A stretch of 23,153 nt of DNA from CAZQAA01 sp964591255 (GTDB taxonomy: Bacteria > Desulfobacterota > DSM-4660 > Desulfatiglandales > Desulfatiglandaceae), in contig CAZQAA010000107.1 of NCBI GenBank assembly GCA_964591255.1, positions 1-23,153 of the forward strand, read 5' to 3'. This document shows positions 13,032 to 22,098 of the stretch, in pieces. The translations under genes were made by a program, and so were the position numbers. Numbering within the stretch: position 1 is the stretch's first letter; each line of letters begins with the position of its first letter. The notes beneath the pieces were generated by a model. It had not been told where the DNA came from. It searched no databases and saw only the letters and a list, made by a program, of their open reading frames with translations.

Positions 13032-15386
13032 TTATTTTACCAGCCTCTTTTTCATATATTTGCCAAAAATTGTAACAACGGCGGGCTGGAATGTTAGTGC
13101 GAAAAATAAATTGACCAGCAATATGAGCGAATAAAAGAGTCCCATTTGTGCCTGGAACCTGATCTCGGCCAATAACCCCCATATACTCAGAGGAATGATC
13201 ATGACCAAGGCAATAAACAGAACTGCCCGTCCCACTGATGTAGCCCCGTTGATAAGAGATGTTTCCAGGTCCTTGCATTCAATGTATTCTTCTTTGTATC
13301 GGCTGTGAAGATATATACTGAAGTCTACTCCTATCCCTATGCCTACTGCGGCAATGGGTATGGTGTCAATAGTCAGGCTCAGCCCCATAAGACTCATTAG
13401 TCCAAATCCTATTATATTTGCCACAATAAGGGGTATGACCACAAAAGTGGAAATGAGAAATGACCGGAAGCAAAGGGCACATATAAGAAATATAGCTACA
13501 AGTATTGTAATATCTATCCTGATATGGTCTTTTTCAAGAGAGTCGTTTATGGCTGCGTGGATTCCTATTACTCCCCCGGCCGGCTTGAATTCCCCTAATC
13601 CTTTTATCTTGGGAGAATGTTTAGCAAAGAAATCCCGCATTTTTTCTTTTATCCTGTTTATGGTGGCATCAGTATGATTTTTAAAGAAAAGCACGGTATT
13701 CCCATATTGAAATAGCCGGTCTGCAAAGCAGTCGAATCCCCCTGGAGGTTGTTTTTGCCTGTAAAGCAGGATGAGGTCTTCCGTGGCTTTCCTTTGATCA
13801 GGGATTAGGCCCCATGCAGGATCACCTTCATGAAATACGGCATTAAGTTGCCTGACAATGCCGGTTAATGACTTGTAACCCCCACATACATCCGGCATCT
13901 CTTCCAACATGTAAAATTCGAATGACTCTATATAATGGAGAAACTTGGGATCCTGTATGGCCCCTGGTTTTCCTTCAAAAAAAAGAATAAATGTGTCGGG
14001 CCCAATGCGATCAAAACGCCGTGTTATCTCCTTAAAGTCAAGATTGTAAGTGGAATCCGGTTTTAATATGCTGGTTCCCGGGGTGATCTCACCGGTAGAT
14101 ATCTTTATTGCTTCTCCTCCAAAGAGTACTGCTAAAGCCACGACTGACCAGATAACAAGTTTTCCGCCGGCAGGTGTTATGGAAAAAGCGGCCAGGGATC
14201 TGTTAAATTTTAGCCATGGCTCTTCATTGACTGCATGTATAGGTGCTGTGGATTGGGAGGAAAAACTTGGGGCAGGTAGATAGTATGCCATAAGGGGGGC
14301 TACTATACCGCTCAGGAAGATAAGATTCAAGATCCAGCATGTTAGTATTATACTGATATTCTGCAAGAACGGGATATCCGATAACATCATTACCGCAAAT
14401 CCTGCCGCGTCAGTGCTTACGGCACTAAGGCAAGGCATGAGCATGCTTTGTATGGTTCTTTGCGCGGCGATATCCTTTCTATGGGTTATGGCCTCTTCTT
14501 CTACGTAACGGGCACACTTCTGAACCGAGCTGCTCACACACCTTACTGCCACGAGAAAGGGAAGGACAATCATCAAGGGATCAAAGTTAAGGTGCATATA
14601 CCCTGCAAATCCAATGCCCCAGATTGTACTTAAGACCGTTACCACCAAAGGGACAATTACTCCCAAAAGGCATCTCAAGAATATGAACAGTAGGATGGCT
14701 ACAAAACCGAATGTAATGGCAAATATCAGAAATATTTTTGGCCAATAGCTGTAGATTGCGGCTAACAATACAGGGCGGCCTGTAAAGTGTATGCTTGTTA
14801 TTCCATCATTCTCTTCCCTTTTCAGTTGTGCAAGAAAAACAGATAGCTTGCGGTAGTCCACGGTGGGCTTGAACTGTGCAATAATTAGTGCTGCCTTGCC
14901 GTCAGATGAAACCAGGGTGCCATTATACATGGGGCTGCCAAGAATGCGTTCTTTTAATATCTTTAATCCGTTTGCTGTGGTGGGTATACGCGGCCATACC
15001 AGGGAATCGATATGTACCTCTCCGCCAGCTCTAACCGTTATATATTTGGCCTTTTGCAGTGTTATAGAGTCCACGAGTAACGGGTATGTTTCATCATGAT
15101 AGCGAAATTTATGGGTTACCCTCTTCAATTTGGTCAGGAATTCCGTATTAAATATGTCACCCTCTTTCACACTGAGTTCACACAGCACTGTGTTGCCGCC
15201 ACCGAATATGGGTTCAAATTTTTTGTGAAGCGCTATATAGGGGTGATACTTCGGCAACATATCCTCGAGTCTGGTTTTTGTTACCAGATGGCGGATACCG
15301 AAAGACATAAAGATGGTTATTCCCATTGCCAGCAAAAGGACAGGAATACGATATTTAAAAGAAAACTTGGCAATCCAGTTGGTCAT
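13032..15386 (-). CDS. MMPL/RND-family transporter
   Basis: 784 aa. The classic two-fold repeat: TM1 (about 14-33), a large extracytoplasmic loop (about 35-215), five TMs (about 218-380), TM7 (about 410-425), a second large loop, and five TMs (about 625-775). The signature GIGIGVDFSIYLHSRYKEE lies in the second membrane bundle, as in MMPL and HAE3/hopanoid-type RND proteins. These are usually proton-driven movers of lipids or other hydrophobic compounds. ATG 15384-15386 follows AGGGG by about 7 nt. It lies 16 bp after the propeller gene and 19 bp before the hydratase gene, so all three are co-transcribed. Direction of transport (uptake or export) cannot be told from sequence. Confidence 0.9.
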   Translation of the reverse strand: MTNWIAKFSFKYRIPVLLLAMGITIFMSFGIRHLVTKTRLEDMLPKYHPYIALHKKFEPIFGGGNTVLCELSVKEGDIFNTEFLTKLKRVTHKFRYHDETYPLLVDSITLQKAKYITVRAGGEVHIDSLVWPRIPTTANGLKILKERILGSPMYNGTLVSSDGKAALIIAQFKPTVDYRKLSVFLAQLKREENDGITSIHFTGRPVLLAAIYSYWPKIFLIFAITFGFVAILLFIFLRCLLGVIVPLVVTVLSTIWGIGFAGYMHLNFDPLMIVLPFLVAVRCVSSSVQKCARYVEEEAITHRKDIAAQRTIQSMLMPCLSAVSTDAAGFAVMMLSDIPFLQNISIILTCWILNLIFLSGIVAPLMAYYLPAPSFSSQSTAPIHAVNEEPWLKFNRSLAAFSITPAGGKLVIWSVVALAVLFGGEAIKISTGEITPGTSILKPDSTYNLDFKEITRRFDRIGPDTFILFFEGKPGAIQDPKFLHYIESFEFYMLEEMPDVCGGYKSLTGIVRQLNAVFHEGDPAWGLIPDQRKATEDLILLYRQKQPPGGFDCFADRLFQYGNTVLFFKNHTDATINRIKEKMRDFFAKHSPKIKGLGEFKPAGGVIGIHAAINDSLEKDHIRIDITILVAIFLICALCFRSFLISTFVVIPLIVANIIGFGLMSLMGLSLTIDTIPIAAVGIGIGVDFSIYLHSRYKEEYIECKDLETSLINGATSVGRAVLFIALVMIIPLSIWGLLAEIRFQAQMGLFYSLILLVNLFFALTFQPAVVTIFGKYMKKRLVK

Positions 15387-15402
15387 AACTGTCCCCTACT
15401 AG

Positions 15403-16419
15403 TTACCGGATTTTTTCCCATTTTATGCCGTCTGATGTATGAAAGAGACTACCTCTGATGCCTGCAATCCATGCACCACCATTTTCCTTCAGGCAGTAAT
15501 CATACAGACACTCGTTGTAAGAGAGAGGGACTTTGAATACTGACTTACGCCATGATGTTATGTTATTATCACTGTAAAAGATGTTTTTATGGCCGAATGT
15601 GATTATTTTGCCCTTGAAATAGAAAATTCTGAAGAGACTTCCTTGTCCATAGGCCTTTTTCATCTTATCTGTAGAGCGCCAGTTTATACCGTAATTATGG
15701 CTTAAAAGGATAGTAGAGCCAATACCTGCGGCCATAACGTCACCTTTGCCTACATAACATATAGACCACAGAGTATTGTCTTTTGCAGCAATCCCATTAT
15801 CCTGTAATGTCCATCTGTTTCCATCTGAAGTAGTATATATAACGCCGAATTCTCCTGCGGCCCAACCATGTCCGTCAGGCGAGAAAGTAATTGCATTCAG
15901 GATTATATCATCCCCTGTTAACTGCACGCTCCAGGAACGCCCCCCGTTTGTGGTATTGAGAATAGTTCCCCTTTCACCTACTATCCAACCGCGGTTTTGG
16001 TTTTTGAAGTAAACTGCCTTCCAGAAATAATCGAGGGGGCTTTTTTGTATATCCCAGGTTTTTCCACCGTCTCTGGTGTTCAATATGGTCCCTGCATAGC
16101 CTACTGCCCACCCGTTTTTGGTGTCTACAAATTGAATGTCCGCCAGGGACTTTATTGTGGGGGTGTTCTGGCTGTTCCATGTTTTTCCGCCATCACTGGT
16201 GTGCCATATATGGCCTGCATACCCGGCCATCCATCCTGTTTTGGACGAGTGAAAGCTTATTCCTAATACTGGATAAAGAGTGCCAGGAGGAAAGTTGGAT
16301 TCGGCACTTGCTACTCCGCCGTAATATTCTGTAAATAAAATTGTACAGGCCAATAGTGAAACGGAGATCACACATATAAACAGGACTGTTTTCAGCAAAT
16401 ATTTTAATAAACAGCGCAC
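15403..16419 (-). CDS. Exported YCF48/BNR-like seven-bladed beta-propeller
   Basis: 338 aa, GTG start (16417-16419). The N-terminal hydrophobic segment (about 8-30) is followed by VASA-ES (37-41), a fair signal peptidase I site; LLAC at 22-25 is only a poor lipobox. The mature part has seven Asp-box-like repeats ending in W: SDGGKTW (75-81), RDGGKTW (116-122), TNGGRSW (157-163), SDGNRW (198-203), NYGINW (242-247), a degenerate one at 283-290, and SDGIKW (329-334). Most are preceded by GW-A-GY-G-strand sequences typical of YCF48. It is presumably periplasmic and a likely partner of the MMPL transporter encoded next; the pairing is also known from hydrophobic-substrate degradation loci. The function itself is inferred. 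Confidence 0.88.
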   Translation of the reverse strand: MRCLLKYLLKTVLFICVISVSLLACTILFTEYYGGVASAESNFPPGTLYPVLGISFHSSKTGWMAGYAGHIWHTSDGGKTWNSQNTPTIKSLADIQFVDTKNGWAVGYAGTILNTRDGGKTWDIQKSPLDYFWKAVYFKNQNRGWIVGERGTILNTTNGGRSWSVQLTGDDIILNAITFSPDGHGWAAGEFGVIYTTSDGNRWTLQDNGIAAKDNTLWSICYVGKGDVMAAGIGSTILLSHNYGINWRSTDKMKKAYGQGSLFRIFYFKGKIITFGHKNIFYSDNNITSWRKSVFKVPLSYNECLYDYCLKENGGAWIAGIRGSLFHTSDGIKWEKIR

Positions 16420-16422
16420 AGT

Positions 16423-16450
16423 ATTGCCTTGATATTATTGCCTTGATATT
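16423..16450. repeat. 14-bp tandem direct repeat before the propeller gene
   Basis: ATTGCCTTGATATT occurs twice in perfect head-to-tail copies (16423-16436 and 16437-16450). On the minus strand each copy contains AAGG. The copy nearer the gene serves as the only visible Shine-Dalgarno for the GTG start at 16419 (spacer about 8 nt). It looks like a recent slippage duplication. Confidence 0.85.
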
Positions 16451-16479
16451 ACCTTAAAAAATCTGACAAGGGTTATACA

Positions 16480-16513
16480 AAAAAAGGGACGGAAACAATA
16501 CCGTCCCTTTTTT
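16480..16513 (-). terminator. Intrinsic terminator of the CoA-transferase/hydratase/ligase operon
   Basis: A perfect stem, AAAAAAGGGACGG (16480-16492) against CCGTCCCTTTTTT (16501-16513), with the 8-nt loop AAACAATA. On the minus strand it ends in a run of seven T and lies 26 bp after the ligase stop. It is symmetric enough to work both ways, but no plus-strand gene ends here. Confidence 0.88.
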
Positions 16514-16538
16514 AAAACAAACATCAGGTCAAATCAAA

Positions 16539-18110
16539 TTATACCTGGTCCTTCTTCTTTTCTATTTCTCTTTCTTTTAGGACCTTCCTGCGAATTTTTC
16601 CGTCGGGTGTTTTGGGAAGTTCATCGATGAATTCGATCTCCCTTGGATATTCGTGTTTGCTTAGTTTATCCCTGACAAACTTTCTTATATCTTCTTCCAA
16701 CTCAGGTCCAGGTGTATAACCCTCTTTTACTTTGATAAATGCCTTTACAATGGTGCCCCTTTCTTTATCAGGGCTTCCCACAACTGCACATTCTTCAACT
16801 GCATCATGTTTCATCAGGGCATCTTCAACCTCTATGGGGCCTATGGTATATCCGGCAGAGATGATGACATCATCTGCCCGTGAGACATACCAGAAATAGC
16901 CGTCCTCGTCCTTGTAGACCATATCTCCGACCCTGATCCATTTATCACCCCGTTTAATGGCCATTTGTCCCACTTCATTTGGCGGGACCTCATTGTCATT
17001 TTCATCAATCACACTGACAATAGCACCCAGGGATGGCTTGCCAAGGCTGCCGGGTTTTACCTTCCAGTTATCAAAGCCGGCAAAGTCAGAGGTAAGGGGA
17101 CCTACTTCGGTAGTACCATAAAGACCGTGCGGCATTATCCCCCATTTTTCTTTAATAAGTGCTGCCACGTCTTTTGACATGGGCTCGCCGGTATATGTGA
17201 GACGCTTTATCTTTATATTGAATTTGTCTACATTGGGAGATTGCAGCATCAGCCTGTAGTGGGAGGAGATTGCGGATATGTTTGTAATTTCAAAGTTCTG
17301 CAGGGCCTCCAGACACATGTCTGCATCGAATTTTCCGGAATAGGTGCCCACGGCCTTTCCAAAAATCAGGGGTGCAATTGTTCCATACCAGATTCCATGT
17401 CCCCATGCAGGTGACGACGGACAGAAGTATTCATCATCCGGACTTACCCCAAGTGCGAACCTGATAAACGGAGCCGCAACGGTGATGGCGCCATGACGAT
17501 AGTTTACAGTTTTTGGTGCGCCCGTTGTGCCGCTTGAAAACTGTATCATGGCCATGTCATTAGGTCCGGTATCTGGTTTGAATTCCTTTGATTCTCCGGC
17601 CATGTCGTCAAAGAGGTCTTCCGCAAATATGATTTGCAGATTCAGTTTTTTGCGGACATCTTCTTCTATTAGATTGGTTCTGTCTCTTGTTGTAAGAATA
17701 GCCTTTGTCTCTCCCTTTTCCAGACGGTAGCCCGTGGCGTCAGGCCCGAACAGGGGTGAACAGGGAATGACAATTGCCCCTAATTTGAATATACCGAACA
17801 TGCCTACATAAAATTGAAAACATGGATGAAGCAGAAGGGCCACCCGGTCGCCTTTTCCTATCCCTTTGTTTTTAAGAAAATTGGCAAACTGAGAGGTGGC
17901 GTCTGAGAATTGCTGGAAGGTATATCTCTCCTCTTTCCCGTCGGCGAACTTTATCCTTATGGCGTCATCTCCTTTGGGATGCCTGTCCACACATTCGTGG
18001 GCGATGTTGAATTTTTCCTTATCACCGTCAAAGACTTGCCATCTTTCACTCCACTTGAATTTTTCCTGTGCCTCTTCATAACTTTTGTACTTGTCTAATA
18101 CTGTCTCCAT
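16539..18110 (-). CDS. AMP-forming acyl-CoA ligase (ACSM/benzoate-CoA-ligase-like)
   Basis: 523 aa. An ANL-superfamily adenylating enzyme with P-loop SSGTTGAPK (192-200), the adenine-binding YGTTE (331-335), hinge region YVSRADDVIISAGYTIGPIEVE (about 408-429), and catalytic lysine K505 in TPDGKIRRK. The overall pattern, including the AWGHGIWYGTIAPL segment, is that of medium-chain acyl-CoA synthetases or benzoate-CoA ligases, which convert a carboxylic acid, ATP and CoA into the acyl-CoA, AMP and PPi. The substrate cannot be read from sequence. ATG 18110 has GAGGAGAG about 6 nt before it. Last gene of a four-gene operon, 25 bp after the MaoC-like gene and followed by the terminator. Confidence 0.92.
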   Translation of the reverse strand: METVLDKYKSYEEAQEKFKWSERWQVFDGDKEKFNIAHECVDRHPKGDDAIRIKFADGKEERYTFQQFSDATSQFANFLKNKGIGKGDRVALLLHPCFQFYVGMFGIFKLGAIVIPCSPLFGPDATGYRLEKGETKAILTTRDRTNLIEEDVRKKLNLQIIFAEDLFDDMAGESKEFKPDTGPNDMAMIQFSSGTTGAPKTVNYRHGAITVAAPFIRFALGVSPDDEYFCPSSPAWGHGIWYGTIAPLIFGKAVGTYSGKFDADMCLEALQNFEITNISAISSHYRLMLQSPNVDKFNIKIKRLTYTGEPMSKDVAALIKEKWGIMPHGLYGTTEVGPLTSDFAGFDNWKVKPGSLGKPSLGAIVSVIDENDNEVPPNEVGQMAIKRGDKWIRVGDMVYKDEDGYFWYVSRADDVIISAGYTIGPIEVEDALMKHDAVEECAVVGSPDKERGTIVKAFIKVKEGYTPGPELEEDIRKFVRDKLSKHEYPREIEFIDELPKTPDGKIRRKVLKEREIEKKKDQV

Positions 18111-18135
18111 AATCTTCTCTCCTCATTTATTTTTT

Positions 18136-19332
18136 TTATGATACGCGGTTGTTGAGCGGCCAGTAGTCCTTTTCTCGTGATGGAAGCGCTATGGTCGCAT
18201 AGCCGGGCATGGTCTGTTGTCCACGCTGGTTTTCGGCGTATGTCTCGATATCTACACACGGTTCGCCATCATCGTCAATATATTTTTTTACTACCTTGCC
18301 GCCAATTTTTATAACGTCGGACAGGTAAACAAAACCTCGGTATTCAGCCCTGGCCATCTTCAGCCATCCCGTGTCACCCATCCAGTTGGTCAACAGGTGA
18401 CCCTGCCAGCAATGCCGTTGAATTCCTACATCATAGGGCCATGCAATACCCGTTTGAGACTTTGCCGCATATTTGTTGTAGTGCACTGCATAGACCGGTT
18501 CAATGGCGTAAGTCTCTGGATCCCTGAAGTACCAGGCGGAATGTTTGTGTTTATCTCGAACGACCAGTTCATGCCCGAACGGCCTTACTGGTGTTGCTCC
18601 GCCCAGAAAAAATGCTACCATATCAGACAGCCCGATAGGGCCTTTTATTACCGGCTTGAGTATGTCTCCTTCCTGGACATCCTCCCAGAAACGAGGCTCT
18701 TTTCCTCGTAATTTTTCAGCCAGAATCTCTTTTTCCAACTCTTCCAGTTCTTCATCTGTCCATGGATGAGGTAATTCAAGTTTGGGACCTTTTTTCTCCG
18801 TCTTTGTCTTTTTTTCCGTGCTTTTTCTCATTGCGGCCCTTTCAACCCTTATGTTCATCTGGTCAAAAAGGCATATCAGATTACCATCTTGGTCTTCATA
18901 ACGTTGTTCAAAGTGTTCAAATACCATTTTGCCGGCCTTGCCCTCTTTTATCTCAAAGTCCTTGAACTGGGAAGTGGGCTCTATATGCATGCCGGGCCTG
19001 ATAGGTTTATAAAAATGCAGTTCGTTTTGTGCGTTAAACCCGCCAAGACCGCGGAACCCGAACTGCGGGGCCGCCGGAAGTATGGAGTAGACAAAGAAGG
19101 GAGGAGCAGTGAGCCCTTTATAAGGGCTTTCATTCGCATATTCCTCATCTCTATAAAGGGGATTCCAATCACCCACTCCGTTTGCAAAGCTTCGGATCCC
19201 CATTTTTGTTACATCAATATTGTTCAGATAGTTGTCTGTCCTTAGCATCAACCCCTTTTTCCCTTCCATCTCCTTGATGAGTTCAGGGGTTAAACGTCCT
19301 TCTGCCAATTTCCCCTTTTCTATATCTGCCAT
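18136..19332 (-). CDS. Two-domain MaoC-like (double hotdog) acyl-CoA hydratase/dehydratase, second copy
   Basis: 398 aa, paralog of the 11843-13012 gene over its whole length. The N-terminal hotdog (about 15-165) has VGDWNPLYRD (53-62), keeping the Asp of the hydratase-2 loop but with Tyr for His. A Lys-rich linker (about 169-184) separates it from the C-terminal hotdog (about 210-395) with AVHYNKYAAK (H284) and the TNWMGD and LSDVI blocks. The presumed reaction is hydration or dehydration of a CoA ester formed by the neighbouring CoA-transferases or ligase. ATG 19332 follows AGGAGG by about 8 nt. It lies 40 bp after the second CoA-transferase gene. Whether the two paralogs work as one complex or on successive intermediates is open. 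Confidence 0.84.
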   Translation of the reverse strand: MADIEKGKLAEGRLTPELIKEMEGKKGLMLRTDNYLNNIDVTKMGIRSFANGVGDWNPLYRDEEYANESPYKGLTAPPFFVYSILPAAPQFGFRGLGGFNAQNELHFYKPIRPGMHIEPTSQFKDFEIKEGKAGKMVFEHFEQRYEDQDGNLICLFDQMNIRVERAAMRKSTEKKTKTEKKGPKLELPHPWTDEELEELEKEILAEKLRGKEPRFWEDVQEGDILKPVIKGPIGLSDMVAFFLGGATPVRPFGHELVVRDKHKHSAWYFRDPETYAIEPVYAVHYNKYAAKSQTGIAWPYDVGIQRHCWQGHLLTNWMGDTGWLKMARAEYRGFVYLSDVIKIGGKVVKKYIDDDGEPCVDIETYAENQRGQQTMPGYATIALPSREKDYWPLNNRVS

Positions 19333-19372
19333 TTATTGTGCCTCCTGAAAAATATATTAACTTTATGCTTTT

Positions 19373-20740
19373 TTATTTTTTCCCGAGATCATCACCATAT
19401 GTTTTTCTGAGTTCAGATAAGTAGTCCGGGTCCATATAACCTGCACCCTTACCTACCTGGTTTTCTATCAGGTCGGTACGCGTTGGCCTTCCCGGGGGGA
19501 ATCTTGGCACAGTGCCTACTACTTTCTCCTCTTCAAGCTTCTTGAGTTCATCCTTGCTAATACCAAGGAGTTCACAGAAGACATACTCGTTATCCTCTGC
19601 AAAACGAGGCGCCCTTTTTGGGGTAAAACTATCAACCCCCCTGAACTTGGCCGGCATCTGTTTTGCTATGGGTCTTTTACCTCCTTCAGGACCATGATCA
19701 ATAATATCAAAGAAACCCCTTTCCAGAAGGTGAGGATTGAGATGGACTTCCTTCATGGAGAGCACCGCACCTGCAGGGACACCTGCCTTTTGTAATTTTT
19801 CCGTTATCTCGTAATGACTATGTTGAGATGTCCATTCCTCAATTATTTTGTCCAGTTCCCCCCTGTTTTTAATCCTGCTCTCCATATCGTGGAATCGATC
19901 ATCGCCTTTCAGCTCTGGTTTGCCCATGACGTCACAAAAAGAGGCCCATTGGTCCTCATTTTCTACCGCAATATTTACCCACTCGTCTTCACCGTTACAG
20001 CGAAAACACTGATGAGGGGCCATAGATGGGTGGTCATTTCCGGATCTCTCCCTTACCTTACCATTTAGTGTGAAATCCATTATAACGTCACCGATATGTC
20101 CGATTATGGCCTCTCTCCCGGAAATATCGATGTATTGACCCTTTCCCGTTTTTTTTCGGTAGTACAGTGCACTCAGGACCGATGCTGTGCCTGTCAGTCC
20201 GAGCATCCAGTCGCCATATGCAAAGTTGGACAGAAGGGGTGGTTGATCAGCATGTCCGCTCATGTAAGTCATTCCTGACATCCCTTCCATTCCCGTCATG
20301 TACATGTAATAGTCCCTGAGGGGGCCGTAATGACCCAGACCACTCATGGACACCATAATAATTTCAGGCTTTATTTTTTTTAGTTCCTCATATCCAAGGC
20401 CCAGGTTGTCCATCACCCTTGGTGAGAAATTTTCCATAATAATATCACTTAGTTTTACAAGTTTTTTAAATATTTCTTTACCTTTGTCAGTTCCCAGGTC
20501 CAGGCTGATCCCGCGCTTGCCCGCATTAATGGTATGAAAATATCCTCCGCAGTTCCATGCCTGTTCTGTGGGTTCATTGTCGGGATATACATTGGCCCGG
20601 GTAAACATGTCCGGACGTTTTGGTGATTCTATCTTTATCACCTCGGCGCCCAGGTCGGAAAACATCCTTGCACCCATGGGGCCGGCATAAACCATGGTCA
20701 AATCGAGGACCCTGATACCTTCAAGTAACTTGTATGCCAT
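19373..20740 (-). CDS. Type III (CaiB/BaiF family) CoA-transferase, catalytic-type
   Basis: 455 aa, longer than the common 400. It opens with LEGIRVLDLTMVYAGP, GAEVIKIESP, and NAGKRGISLDL, all typical of formyl-CoA-transferase-like proteins. The catalytic aspartate is present as D177 in AYGDWMLGLTG (codon 20210-20212), where the CoA mixed anhydride forms. The family moves CoA between two carboxylic acids without ATP. ATG 20740 has GGGAG about 8 nt before it. The gene is 41 bp downstream of another CaiB-type gene that has Glu at this position, so the two may form a heteromeric enzyme like the BbsEF benzylsuccinate CoA-transferase. Substrates are unknown. Confidence 0.92.
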   Translation of the reverse strand: MAYKLLEGIRVLDLTMVYAGPMGARMFSDLGAEVIKIESPKRPDMFTRANVYPDNEPTEQAWNCGGYFHTINAGKRGISLDLGTDKGKEIFKKLVKLSDIIMENFSPRVMDNLGLGYEELKKIKPEIIMVSMSGLGHYGPLRDYYMYMTGMEGMSGMTYMSGHADQPPLLSNFAYGDWMLGLTGTASVLSALYYRKKTGKGQYIDISGREAIIGHIGDVIMDFTLNGKVRERSGNDHPSMAPHQCFRCNGEDEWVNIAVENEDQWASFCDVMGKPELKGDDRFHDMESRIKNRGELDKIIEEWTSQHSHYEITEKLQKAGVPAGAVLSMKEVHLNPHLLERGFFDIIDHGPEGGKRPIAKQMPAKFRGVDSFTPKRAPRFAEDNEYVFCELLGISKDELKKLEEEKVVGTVPRFPPGRPTRTDLIENQVGKGAGYMDPDYLSELRKTYGDDLGKK

Positions 20741-20781
20741 TTTTCATCTCCCTCTTGCTTGTCTATAATGTCATCAATCCT

Positions 20782-21993
20782 TTATACAATGCCTTTTCGT
20801 CGGAGTTCTTCAATTTCATCCGTTGAATAACCCAAGGTTTCCAGCACCTCTTTCGTGTGTTCTCCTAAAAGCGGAGATCGACCGGGCTTCCAAGGGGTTT
20901 CGCTCAATTTTGCAGGTGCTCCGGGATAAGTCACATTCCCCATGACAGGATGTTCAATCGTGGCAAAAAACTCTCGTGCCTTAAGCTGCGGGTCATCAGG
21001 AAGTTCCCCTGGACTAAGTATGGGAGCAAAGGCCAGTTTCAATTTTTGTGCCTTTTCGGTTATCTCCCATTTTTTGTGTTCCTTGAGCCATGGGAGGACC
21101 AGTTCTTCAAATTTTTCAGGTGCCTTGACACGGGCACCGGCCTTTACAAGAAGAGGATTTTCTTTCTCTTCTGGCCGTTCTATAAGATCGGCTATTACCT
21201 GGGTTCCTCCAAGGCCGGGAGTGAGGTTTACGAAACCGTCTTTACATGGATAATTTTCCTGGGTGGGAAAACCGTGGATGGCCCATGGGAGGCTTCTCCT
21301 GCTCAGGCCTATGTAGGAATAATCTGCGCTGATACCGGTCATGGTGCTTGTAACACATTCCATTATGGACAGGTCTATCCACGTTCCTGAAGAATCGCTC
21401 ACAGGGCTTACAAGGGATGCCATGGTAACTACATAGCCGATAAGACCCGCAGTATATTCTGCCTGTGATCCCCCAAGGATAGCAGGTCTGCTGTCAGGCC
21501 AGCGTGTGGGTCTCATTACGTACATTGCCCCCCCCAGACCATAGGCGGTAAGGTTTGTGGCTTTATAGTCCTTGTACTGCCCGTCCTGGCCGAACCATGA
21601 AATAGATGTCATTACAAGTTTAGGGTTTATCTGTTTTAGCGTATCATAAGATAGTCCAAAGTCTGCCATTTTTCCCGGTTCAAAGCTTTCGATCACTACA
21701 TCCGCATCTTTTACAAGTTTTTTAAAGATCTCAACACCGCTACTGTTTGTCAGATCAAGGGTTATCCCCTTTTTGTTGGTATTGAGATAAAAAAATGTCC
21801 CGCTTTTTTCAGGATCCGGGTCATCCTTTTGAAATGGTCCTTTGCTTCTGAGGCTTTCCCCATTTTTATTGTCCGGGGCCTCAATCTTAATGACCTCTGC
21901 ACCGAAATCAGCCATTAATTTTGCACAATAAGAGCCTGCGATTCCGGCCGAAAGATCCAGGATCTTGATGCCCGCTAATGCTTGCTCAGCCAT
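20782..21993 (-). CDS. Type III (CaiB/BaiF family) CoA-transferase with Glu at catalytic position
   Basis: 403 aa. Family hallmarks: LAGIKILDLSAGIAG, GAEVIKIEAP, NTNKKGITLDL, VVIESFEPG and a C-terminal PGRSPLLGEHTKEVL block. The residue aligned with the catalytic Asp is E179 in GSQAEYTAGLIG (codon 21457-21459), so classical activity is uncertain. A Glu could still act as nucleophile, or this may be the non-catalytic partner of the following CaiB-type protein. ATG 21993 has GGGGGAAG about 5 nt before it. It is the first gene of the operon, with a promoter about 100 bp upstream. Confidence 0.9.
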   Translation of the reverse strand: MAEQALAGIKILDLSAGIAGSYCAKLMADFGAEVIKIEAPDNKNGESLRSKGPFQKDDPDPEKSGTFFYLNTNKKGITLDLTNSSGVEIFKKLVKDADVVIESFEPGKMADFGLSYDTLKQINPKLVMTSISWFGQDGQYKDYKATNLTAYGLGGAMYVMRPTRWPDSRPAILGGSQAEYTAGLIGYVVTMASLVSPVSDSSGTWIDLSIMECVTSTMTGISADYSYIGLSRRSLPWAIHGFPTQENYPCKDGFVNLTPGLGGTQVIADLIERPEEKENPLLVKAGARVKAPEKFEELVLPWLKEHKKWEITEKAQKLKLAFAPILSPGELPDDPQLKAREFFATIEHPVMGNVTYPGAPAKLSETPWKPGRSPLLGEHTKEVLETLGYSTDEIEELRRKGIV

Positions 21994-22098
21994 TTATCTT
22001 CCCCCTTTTTATATAGATTTTTTTTATCTCCCACTTTGCGCCGGTACAGCAAAATAAACGAGAAGTTACATGGTTAATAATTATTTCTCTGGGAGTGC

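Noticed and set aside
16341..16354. Lipobox (LLAC) making the propeller a lipoprotein
   Set aside because: Position -2 is Leu and the hydrophobic stretch continues past the Cys. The VASA-ES site further on is a better signal peptidase I site.
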